Below are positions 7,462-13,266 of a DNA stretch of 13,568 nt, piece after piece; the first letter of the stretch is position 1; each line of letters starts with the position of its first letter. The stretch is from Peptococcaceae bacterium UBA2264 (GTDB lineage: Bacteria > Bacillota > Desulfitobacteriia > Desulfitobacteriales > Desulfitobacteriaceae). Under the pieces are notes generated by a model. That model was given only the letters and a program-made list of their open reading frames with translations. It did not search any database and had not been told where the DNA came from. A program made the translations under genes and the position numbers. The stretch spans positions 1 to 13,568 of the forward strand of contig DDXI01000160.1 in assembly GCA_002347475.1 (NCBI GenBank). Direction: 5' to 3'.

Positions 7462-7479
7462 TGAGTGTATGTACGTTCA
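7462..7479 (-). promoter_or_regulatory. Putative operator at the tetR promoter
   Basis: On the minus strand TGAACGTACATACACTCA, an imperfect copy (15 of 18) of the perfect repeat at 6765-6782. It begins six bases after the -10 box at 7485-7490, so it covers the transcription start, and it ends just before the ribosome site. This position suits autorepression. Confidence 0.6.
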
Positions 7480-7484
7480 CCTTT

Positions 7485-7513
7485 ACTTTAGCACGAATTT
7501 TATTAACAGTCAA
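7485..7513 (-). promoter_or_regulatory. Promoter of the tetR gene
   Basis: -35 box TTGACT (7513-7508, five of six), 17-base spacer and -10 box TAAAGT (7490-7485, four of six). The leader is short and contains the operator at 7462-7479 and the AGGAGGT ribosome site. Confidence 0.55.
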
Positions 7514-7588
7514 CCAAGCAAGTAAAAGAGGCTATGTTTTCACTCACCCCCCAAATTTAGATCTGATATCGCGGAAATTAAACAGTAT

Positions 7589-8041
7589 TTAAGGAATACG
7601 GGAGATAACTGAAAATATACCCGAGCCCTTGGCAATGATCAGGCCCTGCTCATCTTCGATGGTAGTTTCGGTAAAGAGCACACTTTTTCCGGCGCGGATC
7701 ACATGTCCCGCTGCTTTTATTTTTTCTCCTATCTTCCCTGCATCCATATAAGATATATTCAGATTGGTTGTAACAACCACAAATCCTGTTGTGAAACAGG
7801 CTATACCCATACTTAAATCCGCCAGAGTAGCCGTCACTCCTCCGTGCAGGGAACCTGCCAGGTTGGCATGATAGTTTTTAGTAGCCAGTTCCGAGTATGT
7901 CTTACCTGGAGCAAGCTTAGTCATCATGACCCCAATATCATGAGAAAACAAGTCTTTGCGGCAAAAGTCCGTAATCCAGGCAAAAATATTGGGATCTACT
8001 CCTTCGTTGATAATTTCTATATAATCAGTTTTATCGGCCAT
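7589..8041 (-). CDS. PaaI-family hotdog-fold thioesterase
   Basis: Probably hydrolyses an acyl-CoA to free acid and CoA in the cytoplasm. 150 residues, usual for the family. The signature is N60...LHGGVTATLADLSMG: the HGG motif (66-68) opens the central hotdog helix, and D75 is in the usual place of the catalytic acid of PaaI-type enzymes. The strand segments VVVTTNLNISYMDAG and AAGHVIRAGKSVLFTETTIEDEQG follow as expected. The start is ATG 8041 with GGGGGT six bases upstream. It is on the same strand as tetR, 138 bases ahead of it, with no clear terminator between. Paired with an acyl-CoA synthetase it may recycle CoA or clear dead-end esters; the substrate is unknown. Confidence 0.85.
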   Translation of the reverse strand: MADKTDYIEIINEGVDPNIFAWITDFCRKDLFSHDIGVMMTKLAPGKTYSELATKNYHANLAGSLHGGVTATLADLSMGIACFTTGFVVVTTNLNISYMDAGKIGEKIKAAGHVIRAGKSVLFTETTIEDEQGLIIAKGSGIFSVISRIP

Positions 8042-8142
8042 CTGGTTACCCCCATATTACCAATTCCTTTTTGGGTCAATATTCAACATCTTTCCTGAAC
8101 ATTCCTTCTGATACAACAGCTGGCAGTGATATTTTACTCTGA

Positions 8143-8176
8143 AAAGAACGGTCTGCCTTCCAGCAGACTGTTCTTT
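8143..8176 (-). terminator. Terminator of the iron-sulfur protein gene
   Basis: A 14-bp stem with one G-T pair (8143-8156 with 8163-8176) around a 6-base loop. On the minus strand the stem ends in GTTCTTTTC. It lies 47 bases after the stop codon of the membrane iron-sulfur gene and before the thioesterase gene, so those two are separate units. Confidence 0.75.
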
Positions 8177-8222
8177 ATTAACTAGTATCCCAAATAGGAC
8201 AGATTCTCAGGTTAATTTACTA

Positions 8223-8888
8223 TCAGGCAATATACAAGGATTTTTTCGGACAGTGGGCAATACAGGTCTCGCATTTCAGACAATCAGCATTACTAACTTT
8301 ACCCAGTTTCTTGTAGCTCAAGACATCTATTTCCAGTGGGCAGGCCCTGGAGCAAGAATTACAGTCCACACATTTTTCTTGTTCAAAGGTTACATATTTG
8401 ATGCCGGAACCGCCGGCTGCCTGCGCTGCCAGCCTGGTTACATAATGGGCTATAGTTCCCATCGGGCAAATGACACACCAGGTTCTGGAATTGAAAACAA
8501 CCCCCAAAACAACGGCCAGGGCTGTCGTAAGCAGAACCATTCTGACAAAGACCAGGCCTGTCACCACCCAACTGCCCCAAGCTAAAACGAGCTGCAGGGT
8601 AAATGCTCCCATTAAGAAAGTCAGAAAGGAAATCTTGAACCACCTCTTTTTGAAAGTGTAGGGAATTTCTTTTTTCCAGCTTATTTTTGAGAGAAGATTG
8701 TCATTCAGACTGCCTCGGGGGCAAAAATTGCCGCACCACATTCTTCCTCTCCCTGCAGCAACTATTACCGGAGCAAGCATGCAAGCCAAGGCAACAATAC
8801 CTATAGCTGGATATACTAAACCAGTGATACAAAAGGCAACCAGCAGCAACCATACCCACTCGTGCACAAATTTCTTAATTTTAGCCAT
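8223..8888 (-). CDS. NapH/NosR-like membrane 4Fe-4S protein
   Basis: An integral membrane electron carrier of about 221 residues. Predicted segments: hydrophobic stretches near 11-28 and 30-50; a first cysteine pair in MWCGNFCPRGS; two more membrane segments about 88-108 and 112-135; a second cysteine pair in WCVICPMGT; then a soluble tail with two 4Fe-4S ferredoxin motifs, CVDCNSCSRACP and CLKCETCIAHCP. This is the layout of NapH-type quinol dehydrogenase subunits, but no nap, nos or partner reductase gene is near, so its electron acceptor is unknown. The start is ATG 8888, eight bases after GGGAG; a TTG at 8903 in the same frame lies within the operator repeat and is unlikely. It is a single-gene unit with its own promoter and terminator. 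The promoter repeat suggests control by a CsoR/CstR-type repressor. Confidence 0.87.
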   Translation of the reverse strand: MAKIKKFVHEWVWLLLVAFCITGLVYPAIGIVALACMLAPVIVAAGRGRMWCGNFCPRGSLNDNLLSKISWKKEIPYTFKKRWFKISFLTFLMGAFTLQLVLAWGSWVVTGLVFVRMVLLTTALAVVLGVVFNSRTWCVICPMGTIAHYVTRLAAQAAGGSGIKYVTFEQEKCVDCNSCSRACPLEIDVLSYKKLGKVSNADCLKCETCIAHCPKKSLYIA

Positions 8889-8899
8889 CAAACACACTC

Positions 8900-8948
8900 C
8901 CAATATGATATCATTATACCCCTAAGGGGTATAATGATATCATATTGG
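8900..8948 (-). promoter_or_regulatory. Perfect 24-bp inverted repeat with CsoR/CstR-like core
   Basis: Arms 8900-8923 and 8925-8948 are exact reverse complements around a single base. The core reads TATACCCCTAAGGGGTATA on the plus strand, the ATACCC...GGGTAT pattern known from operators of CsoR-family copper and persulfide sensors. Each arm also contains the small palindrome ATGATATCAT. The repeat begins inside the -10 box of the promoter at 8939-8967 and spans the start of transcription, so it probably serves repression. In RNA it would also form a strong hairpin just before the ribosome site. Confidence 0.7.
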
Positions 8949-8967
8949 CGCCCTGCTGTTTTGTCAA
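8939..8967 (-). promoter_or_regulatory. Promoter of the iron-sulfur protein gene
   Basis: -35 box TTGACA (8967-8962, perfect), 17-base spacer, -10 box TATGAT (8944-8939, five of six). The -10 lies within the outer end of the 24-bp inverted repeat. A second TATAAT inside the repeat has no matching -35 box. Confidence 0.75.
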
Positions 8968-9009
8968 TAAGTATTTTGCTGGATTTTGATTATTTTGATC
9001 AAAGTATTT

Positions 9010-9180
9010 TCATTTGAAGTACAAGGCCAAATCTACCGATATAATCATGATCGTTACCTCAATCAGGGAACCTGTTACTGCGACAAAAGCTAGATCCCAG
9101 CTAAGTTCAATGACCGCTGCTAGTGACGTGATAGTCAAGACATAATTATTGCATGCGGCTGTAAATGTCAGAGTTACTGC
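9010..9180 (-). pseudogene. Remnant of the C-terminal end of an Acr3-type arsenite efflux permease
   Basis: Read on the minus strand, 56 codons ending in TGA give AVTLTFTAACNNYVLTI, then about 15 residues, then LAFVAVTGSLIEVTIMI and SVDLALYFK. This follows the last two membrane segments of Acr3 permeases, where TAASNNFELAIA and PLVEVPV are the hallmarks (from memory of the family). The reading frame opens right after an in-frame TAG, and no start codon, ribosome site or upstream permease sequence is present, so the other nine-tenths of the gene is gone. Several conserved positions have drifted, as expected of a decaying gene. It is not in frame with any neighbour. The sequence directly upstream shows no other ars gene. 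Confidence 0.65.
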
Positions 9181-9563
9181 CTATAAACACAAGCTGTGAA
9201 TTCCGTTCACGAATTAGTTTCAGGATTTCAACTGCAGGCGAGCTGTAATTATTAGAACGAGAGGTATTTTTTTATATATATTAGGTAATTTTCTTAATGT
9301 TCAGAAAGATATTGAAATTTATTTCTCATGAGTGTATTATTAAATTTGAAGAATAATTTTCCAACAAGAAGCGATGAATACAGGGATTTAATTGGACGCT
9401 TATTCCTTGTAATGAGCTAGCAGCGTATGGGGTCATCGATATCGTTATTTAGCAGAAAGGAGTGAAGCATCACCATTCAGAAGATGCTGCGAACAGGAGA
9501 GACAGGAGAGAACAAAAAGTAAACAAAAATATTATTTTTATATTAAGAAAGGTGGATAAATAA
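9181..9563. other. Intergenic region ahead of thiolase, no confident gene
   Basis: 383 bases, AT-rich. It holds the candidate thiolase promoter (9312-9340) and a long leader. A 30-codon ATG frame at 9328-9420 (plus strand, beginning MSVLLNLKNN, ending LFLVMS) has no good ribosome site. A minus-strand frame crossing the Acr3 scrap (about 9152-9260) reads SSPAVEILKLIRERNSQLVFIG, which I cannot assign. A short inverted repeat GTGAA-N5-TTCAC lies at about 9195-9209. Both frames could be decay products. Confidence 0.5.
9312..9340 (+). promoter_or_regulatory. Candidate promoter of the thiolase gene
   Basis: -35 box TTGAAA (9312-9317, five of six), spacer of exactly 17 bases, -10 box TATTAT (9335-9340, five of six). 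Transcription would begin near 9347, leaving a leader of about 215 bases before the GTG. The region is AT-rich, so chance matches are possible. Confidence 0.45.
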
Positions 9564-10748
9564 GTGAGAGAAGTTGTAATTGTAAGCGCATGCCGTACAC
9601 CAGTTGGATCTTTTAATGGTACCCTCAAAGAAATGCCAGTTGTCGATATGGGAGCTCTTGCTATGGCCGAAGCAATCAAACGCGCCGGTATTAAGCCAGA
9701 GATGGTAGAAGAAGTTGTTTTTGGCTGTGTAATCCAGGCCGCCCAGGGACAGAACATTGCCCGCCAAGCTGCTCTTAAAGCAGGTATGCCGATAGAAACT
9801 ACAGCAATGACGATTAATAAGGTTTGCGGTTCCGGTTTAAGATCAGTCGGTCTGGCAGCTCAAATAATCAAAGCTGGAGATGCAGACATTGTTTTGGCTG
9901 GCGGTACGGAAAATATGAGCAATGCTCCTTTTGCTTTAACCAAAGCACGCAATGGCTACCGCATGGGCGATGCTATGATGATAGATACCATGATCAGAGA
10001 CGGTCTCTGGGAAAATCGGCATGATATCCATATGGGTGTGACTGCCGAAAATATTAACGAGCAATGGGGAATCACCCGCGAAGAACAGGATGCCTTTGCT
10101 CTCCGCAGTCAAGAAAGAGCCGACGCTGCTATCAAGGCCGGCAAATTTAAAGATGAAATCGTTCCGGTAGTTATGAAGAGCAAAAAAGGTGATGTTGTAT
10201 TTGATACCGACGAATTCCCTCGTCTGTCCCCTCTTGAAGCTATGGCAAAATTAAAACCGGCTTTCAAACCTGCTGGCGGATCAGTAACCGCGGGCAATGC
10301 TTCCGGCATTAATGACGGAGCTTCAGCTTTAATTGTAATGTCTAAAGAAAAAGCAGATGAGCTGGGAATTAAGCCTATGGCCAGAATTGTAAGCTATGCT
10401 TCAGCAGGAGTAGATCCAAAGATTATGGGCATAGGACCTGTTCCATCCAGTAAAAAAGCTCTTGAAAAAGCTGGTTTGACAGTTGCTGATATGGATTTGA
10501 TTGAAGCAAATGAAGCCTTTGCAGCTCAGTCAATTGCCGTAGGACGTGAAATGGGCTGGACAGACATGGAGAAGGTCAATGTCAATGGCGGTGCTATCGC
10601 TATCGGTCATCCCGTTGGTTCATCCGGAAGCAGAATTTTGTGTACCCTCTTATTCGAAATGAAAAAACGGGGTTCCAAGTATGGTCTGGCTACCCTCTGC
10701 ATCGGTGGCGGCCAAGGAACAGCTATGGTAATCGAGAATCTTAAATAA
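9564..10748 (+). CDS. Acetyl-CoA acetyltransferase (thiolase II family)
   Basis: Condenses two acetyl-CoA to acetoacetyl-CoA or, in reverse, splits 3-ketoacyl-CoA. 394 residues, typical length. The catalytic residues are all present: nucleophile C88 in NKVCGSGLRS, N316 in EANEAFAAQ, H349 in GGAIAIGHPVGSSG, and C379 in ATLCIGGGQG. Also seen are AGGTENMSNAP near 112-122 and the HMGVTAEN segment near 156-163. GHPVGSSG is a small departure from the usual GHPxGASG. The start is GTG, about eight bases after AAAGGTGG. It is a single-gene unit closed by a strong terminator. It could serve fatty-acid breakdown together with the acyl-CoA module on the other strand, or butyrate or polymer synthesis; the sequence does not decide. 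Confidence 0.95.
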   Translation: MREVVIVSACRTPVGSFNGTLKEMPVVDMGALAMAEAIKRAGIKPEMVEEVVFGCVIQAAQGQNIARQAALKAGMPIETTAMTINKVCGSGLRSVGLAAQIIKAGDADIVLAGGTENMSNAPFALTKARNGYRMGDAMMIDTMIRDGLWENRHDIHMGVTAENINEQWGITREEQDAFALRSQERADAAIKAGKFKDEIVPVVMKSKKGDVVFDTDEFPRLSPLEAMAKLKPAFKPAGGSVTAGNASGINDGASALIVMSKEKADELGIKPMARIVSYASAGVDPKIMGIGPVPSSKKALEKAGLTVADMDLIEANEAFAAQSIAVGREMGWTDMEKVNVNGGAIAIGHPVGSSGSRILCTLLFEMKKRGSKYGLATLCIGGGQGTAMVIENLK

Positions 10749-10764
10749 GGAAAATATATAATAT

Positions 10765-10803
10765 AAAGCCGCTTAGAACTTTAGTTTTAAGCGGCTTTTT
10801 CTA
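10765..10803 (+). terminator. Rho-independent terminator of the thiolase gene
   Basis: Perfect 11-bp stem AAAGCCGCTTA / TAAGCGGCTTT (10765-10775 and 10788-10798), with a possible further AACT/AGTT pairing inside the loop, followed by a T-run. It begins 17 bases after the thiolase stop codon. Confidence 0.9.
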
Positions 10804-10823
10804 ATGACTCAGATTTACAGGAA

Positions 10824-10895
10824 GCAGTTTCGCAAACAAGCAAATTTTTTCAGCAGATTATTAACATTCTCAATAATCTATTTGCGAAATGCTGC
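10824..10895 (+). promoter_or_regulatory. Nested inverted repeat upstream of malic enzyme
   Basis: Outer arms TTTCGCAAA (10828-10836) and TTTGCGAAA (10881-10889) are perfect, extended by GCAG (10824-10827) and CTGC (10892-10895) across a 2-base bulge. An inner perfect pair AGATTATT (10855-10862) and AATAATCT (10872-10879) has a 9-base loop. Eighteen bases on the left side stay unpaired. The right outer arm lies where the -35 region of the malic enzyme promoter would be, so a protein bound here could act on transcription. The regulator is unknown. Confidence 0.45.
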
Positions 10896-10909
10896 CAATT
10901 CATCTAGTA

Positions 10910-10915
10910 TATAAT
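10910..10915 (+). promoter_or_regulatory. Candidate -10 box for the malic enzyme gene
   Basis: A perfect TATAAT with no fair -35 box at 16-18 bases, as in activator-dependent promoters. A second weaker choice is TATACT at 10944-10949 with CTGAGA 17 bases upstream, but that would leave only a very short leader. Confidence 0.4.
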
Positions 10916-10970
10916 TTGGGCTGAGATTTTTCAGACCGATACCTATACTAGAATGAAAAGAGGATATTTA

Positions 10971-12197
10971 ATGAGCACTCTTCAGGAACGGGCTTTGAAA
11001 CTTCACAAGGAATTACGCGGAAAAATTGAAATTGTCAACAAGGCAGCTTTAAATACAACTGATGATTTGAGCCTGCTTTACACTCCCGGAGTAGCCGAAC
11101 CATGTAAAGTAATCGCTGAAAACCCGGAGGCAGTTTATGAGTATACGGGACGCGGCAATATGGTAGCTGTGGTATCTGACGGCACAGCAGTCTTGGGGTT
11201 GGGCGACATCGGTCCGCAAGCAGCCATCCCTGTTATGGAAGGCAAGTGTGTCCTGTTCAAAAAATTCGGCGGGGTCAATGCTTTTCCCCTTTGTCTGAAC
11301 ACAAAAGATGTTGACGAAATAGTGCTGATAGTCAAGGCCCTGGAACCTAATTTCGGCGGCATAAACCTGGAGGATATTTCGGCCCCTCGCTGCTTCGAGA
11401 TTGAGGCAAGGCTGAAAAAAGAGACCAGCATCCCTATTTTCCATGATGACCAGCATGGTACAGCTATTGTCGTCCTGGCGGCTCTGCTTAACGCTCTGAG
11501 AGTTGTCAACAAGAAAATTGCAGAAATCAAACTGGTGCTCAATGGCGCAGGTTCTGCCGGCACAGCTATCACTAAATTACTGCTGCAGGCTGGTTTAAAA
11601 AAAGTCATCATGGTTGATCGCGCCGGCATACTTTGTTCAGGTGAAAATTGGATGAATCCGGCTATGGCAGCAATGGCAAAATTGACAAACCCTGCTAAAA
11701 TCCGGGGCTCCCTGGCAGATGCCCTTCCCGGTGCTGATGTTTTTATTGGAGTTTCCGCTCCAGGTGTTCTGAGCAAAGAAATGGTAGCCACCATGAATGC
11801 GGGAGCTATTGTTTTTGCTATGGCCAATCCTACCCCGGAAATATTCCCGGAAGACGCCTTTACTGCAGGAGCAGCCGTTGTCGGCACCGGCCGTTCCGAC
11901 TATCCCAATCAGGTAAACAATGTCTTGGCCTTCCCCGGAATTTTCCGGGGGGCCCTGGATGTGCAGGCTAAAGATATTACAGAGGAAATGAAGCTGGCAG
12001 CTGCTCAGGCAATTGCCGGAATAATCTCGGATGAGGAACTGAATCCCAATTTTATTATCCCCGGTGTCTTTGATCCCCGGGTAGCACCTGTTGTGGCGGC
12101 AGCCGTTGCCCAGGTTGCCATCGATTCCGGAATAGCCCGAATCCACAAAAGTCCCCAGGAGATTTATGAGAAAGCCAGTCAACTACAGCAAAAATAG
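10971..12197 (+). CDS. NAD(P)-dependent malic enzyme (oxaloacetate-decarboxylating), short form
   Basis: Oxidatively decarboxylates malate to pyruvate and carbon dioxide, or the reverse, linking C4 and C3 metabolism. 408 residues, usual for the short bacterial form without a phosphotransacetylase domain. Seen: LLYTPGVAEPC (35-50 region, with the catalytic tyrosine), SDGTAVLGLGDIGP, the catalytic lysine region GKCVLFKKFGG, the metal-binding stretch LEDISAPRCFEIE then FHDDQHGTAIV, the dinucleotide motif LNGAGSAGTAI, and AMANPTPEI. An aspartate follows the second strand of the Rossmann fold (VDRAGIL), which usually favours NAD over NADP. I start at ATG 10971 because AAGAGGAT lies five bases before it; the ATG at 10953 would put that site inside the gene. 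It is a single-gene unit after the thiolase terminator. Confidence 0.94.
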   Translation: MSTLQERALKLHKELRGKIEIVNKAALNTTDDLSLLYTPGVAEPCKVIAENPEAVYEYTGRGNMVAVVSDGTAVLGLGDIGPQAAIPVMEGKCVLFKKFGGVNAFPLCLNTKDVDEIVLIVKALEPNFGGINLEDISAPRCFEIEARLKKETSIPIFHDDQHGTAIVVLAALLNALRVVNKKIAEIKLVLNGAGSAGTAITKLLLQAGLKKVIMVDRAGILCSGENWMNPAMAAMAKLTNPAKIRGSLADALPGADVFIGVSAPGVLSKEMVATMNAGAIVFAMANPTPEIFPEDAFTAGAAVVGTGRSDYPNQVNNVLAFPGIFRGALDVQAKDITEEMKLAAAQAIAGIISDEELNPNFIIPGVFDPRVAPVVAAAVAQVAIDSGIARIHKSPQEIYEKASQLQQK

Positions 12198-12230
12198 AGG
12201 GAATTATTTACGAAAGAACCTGAAATTATT

Positions 12231-12274
12231 TAATAGCAATCTGATAATGAACTAATAGCCAACTGATAAAGAAC
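12231..12274. repeat. 22-bp tandem duplication
   Basis: Two adjoining 22-base units starting TAATAGC (12231-12252 and 12253-12274) agree at 19 of 22 positions. They sit just after the malic enzyme gene and directly before the 28-bp palindrome, with no reading frame of note. Confidence 0.65.
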
Positions 12275-12275
12275 T

Positions 12276-12303
12276 AAAGAGTGCCTGCATGCAGGCACTC
12301 TTT
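12276..12303. terminator. Perfect 28-bp palindrome between convergent genes, probable bidirectional terminator
   Basis: AAAGAGTGCCTGCA is followed directly by its reverse complement. It lies between malic enzyme (plus) and the pilin gene (minus), which converge on it. Only three T residues close the stem on either side, so termination would rest on the stem more than the T-run. The perfect symmetry also suits a protein-binding site. Confidence 0.55.
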
Positions 12304-12355
12304 GCCGGGCAACTTGAGCAGGAGCCTATTCTGATTTCAGATAATATTTAATTAT

Positions 12356-12781
12356 CTAATATTTGACAGCTGTAAATATCGTATGTTCGGTAACAGTCTG
12401 GACGCCATTATAGGGAGCATAATCTGCAATAGGTGTAAATTGAAGAATATAGGGATTCACACCGCCCTGAGCGGCCGCCGTAAAAGCAAACGTGCCTCCG
12501 GTCTGGGCTGCAGCCGGGACCTCCATATAGGATGCCAAGAGAGGATGGGTAACTCCTACACCTGCAGTCAATCCATCAACCAACGAACCCGTCTGGGTTT
12601 CCTGAACCCGGCAGGCATTAGCAATTTGGGCAGCAGTACTGGCATCAGCCTTAACTGCTGATTCTATCCTGACAGTAGTAAATTTCGGAATGGCTATAGC
12701 TGCCAGTATAACGATAATGGCAATAACTACTATGACTTCGATCAGCGTAAAACCCTTTTCCTTTTTTCTTGTAGTGAACAT
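12356..12781 (-). CDS. Type IV prepilin / pseudopilin-like protein
   Basis: 141 residues. The N-terminus is a class III signal: a short basic leader MFTTRKKEKG, cleavage expected after G10, then FTLIEVIVVIAIIVILAAIAIPKF, with the conserved glutamate at position 5 of the mature protein and the long hydrophobic helix that anchors and packs pilins. After that come a KADASTAAQIANACRVQE helix and a glycine- and alanine-rich C-terminal domain without a cysteine pair. Prepilin peptidase would process it and a pilus or type II secretion-like machine assemble it, but none of those genes are in the window. The start is ATG 12781 after AAAGGAGG, ten bases away. An in-frame ATG at 12850 would add 23 residues unlike a prepilin leader. 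A short leader ORF ends 25 bases upstream. Confidence 0.88.
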   Translation of the reverse strand: MFTTRKKEKGFTLIEVIVVIAIIVILAAIAIPKFTTVRIESAVKADASTAAQIANACRVQETQTGSLVDGLTAGVGVTHPLLASYMEVPAAAQTGGTFAFTAAAQGGVNPYILQFTPIADYAPYNGVQTVTEHTIFTAVKY

Positions 12782-12806
12782 GATTGTTTTTCCTCCTTTA
12801 TTTGCA

Positions 12807-12878
12807 TTAGTTTGAAGAATAATTATGCCGGTTCGTATTATGCCTGCCAATTTCAGTTCCTGCGCTGTTTTCTACCAT
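12807..12878 (-). CDS. Possible 23-residue leader ORF upstream of the pilin gene
   Basis: ATG at 12878 with GGGAGGTG five bases before it, a ribosome site as strong as that of any gene here, and TAA at 12809-12807. The peptide reads MVENSAGTEIGRHNTNRHNYSSN: polar, rich in asparagine, no membrane segment. It ends 25 bases before the pilin start. It could be a leader peptide, a tiny real protein or a chance frame; I do not recognise it. Confidence 0.35.
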   Translation of the reverse strand: MVENSAGTEIGRHNTNRHNYSSN

Positions 12879-12892
12879 CTGTCACCTCCCTA

Positions 12893-12914
12893 CTGGTATA
12901 CTATTTCTGGTATA
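12893..12914 (-). promoter_or_regulatory. Direct repeat TATACCAG ahead of the pilin gene
   Basis: TATACCAG occurs twice on the minus strand with a 14-base period (12914-12907 and 12900-12893), just upstream of the ribosome site of the leader ORF. A TTGAG at about 12919 may be a poor -35 box. The repeat could be a regulator site or part of an atypical promoter. Confidence 0.35.
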
Positions 12915-13103
12915 AACTCAAGGAAAAGTATGTTTATGATTTTATTAATGTTTGCGACTAACGAAAATGAATTTAGATTTCTTTATGTCAATTGTTAATT
13001 ATTTCCTTATTTAATATTATTATACTACTTATCTGTTGAATAAATTGTCGTATTAGGTAAGGCTGCTGATTTATTCAAATAATTTTAAGACCGACGAAAT
13101 ATC
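12915..13103. other. AT-rich intergenic stretch
   Basis: No gene seen. On the minus strand there is a TTGACA at 12991-12986 without a fitting -10 box and a TATAAT near 13021 without a -35 box, so the pilin promoter stays undefined. Together with 12782-12914 and 13104-13266 this makes a gap of nearly 500 bases between pilin and hydrolase genes. 13148-13266 shows nothing I recognise. Confidence 0.5.
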
Positions 13104-13147
13104 CCGAAAAACCAAGAGAGCCCTTGCATAACAAGAAGCTCTCTTGG
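13104..13147 (-). terminator. Terminator of the alpha/beta hydrolase gene
   Basis: Perfect 10-bp stem CCAAGAGAGC / GCTCTCTTGG (13112-13121 and 13138-13147) with a 16-base loop, followed on the minus strand by TTTTT. It lies about 120 bases after the hydrolase stop codon. Confidence 0.82.
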
Positions 13148-13266
13148 CAAATTACGGTACATAAATTTCAGGTTTGTATCAGATAGACAAAGTGAATAAT
13201 TTCATCTACATACATCTTTTGGTTATATCAGACCAAACTGCTAACAGCTAAGATTGCCCAGGTTGA

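Noticed and set aside
8986..9002. FNR-like TTGAT...ATCAA
   Set aside because: The half-sites are seven bases apart instead of four, in an AT-rich region.
11135..11887. 250-codon minus-strand open frame opposite malic enzyme
   Set aside because: Fully inside the malic enzyme gene, whose motifs are intact; low-complexity alanine/serine/threonine composition.
12782..13100. Cyclic di-GMP riboswitch ahead of the pilin gene
   Set aside because: The conserved bases of that class are not seen in the upstream sequence.
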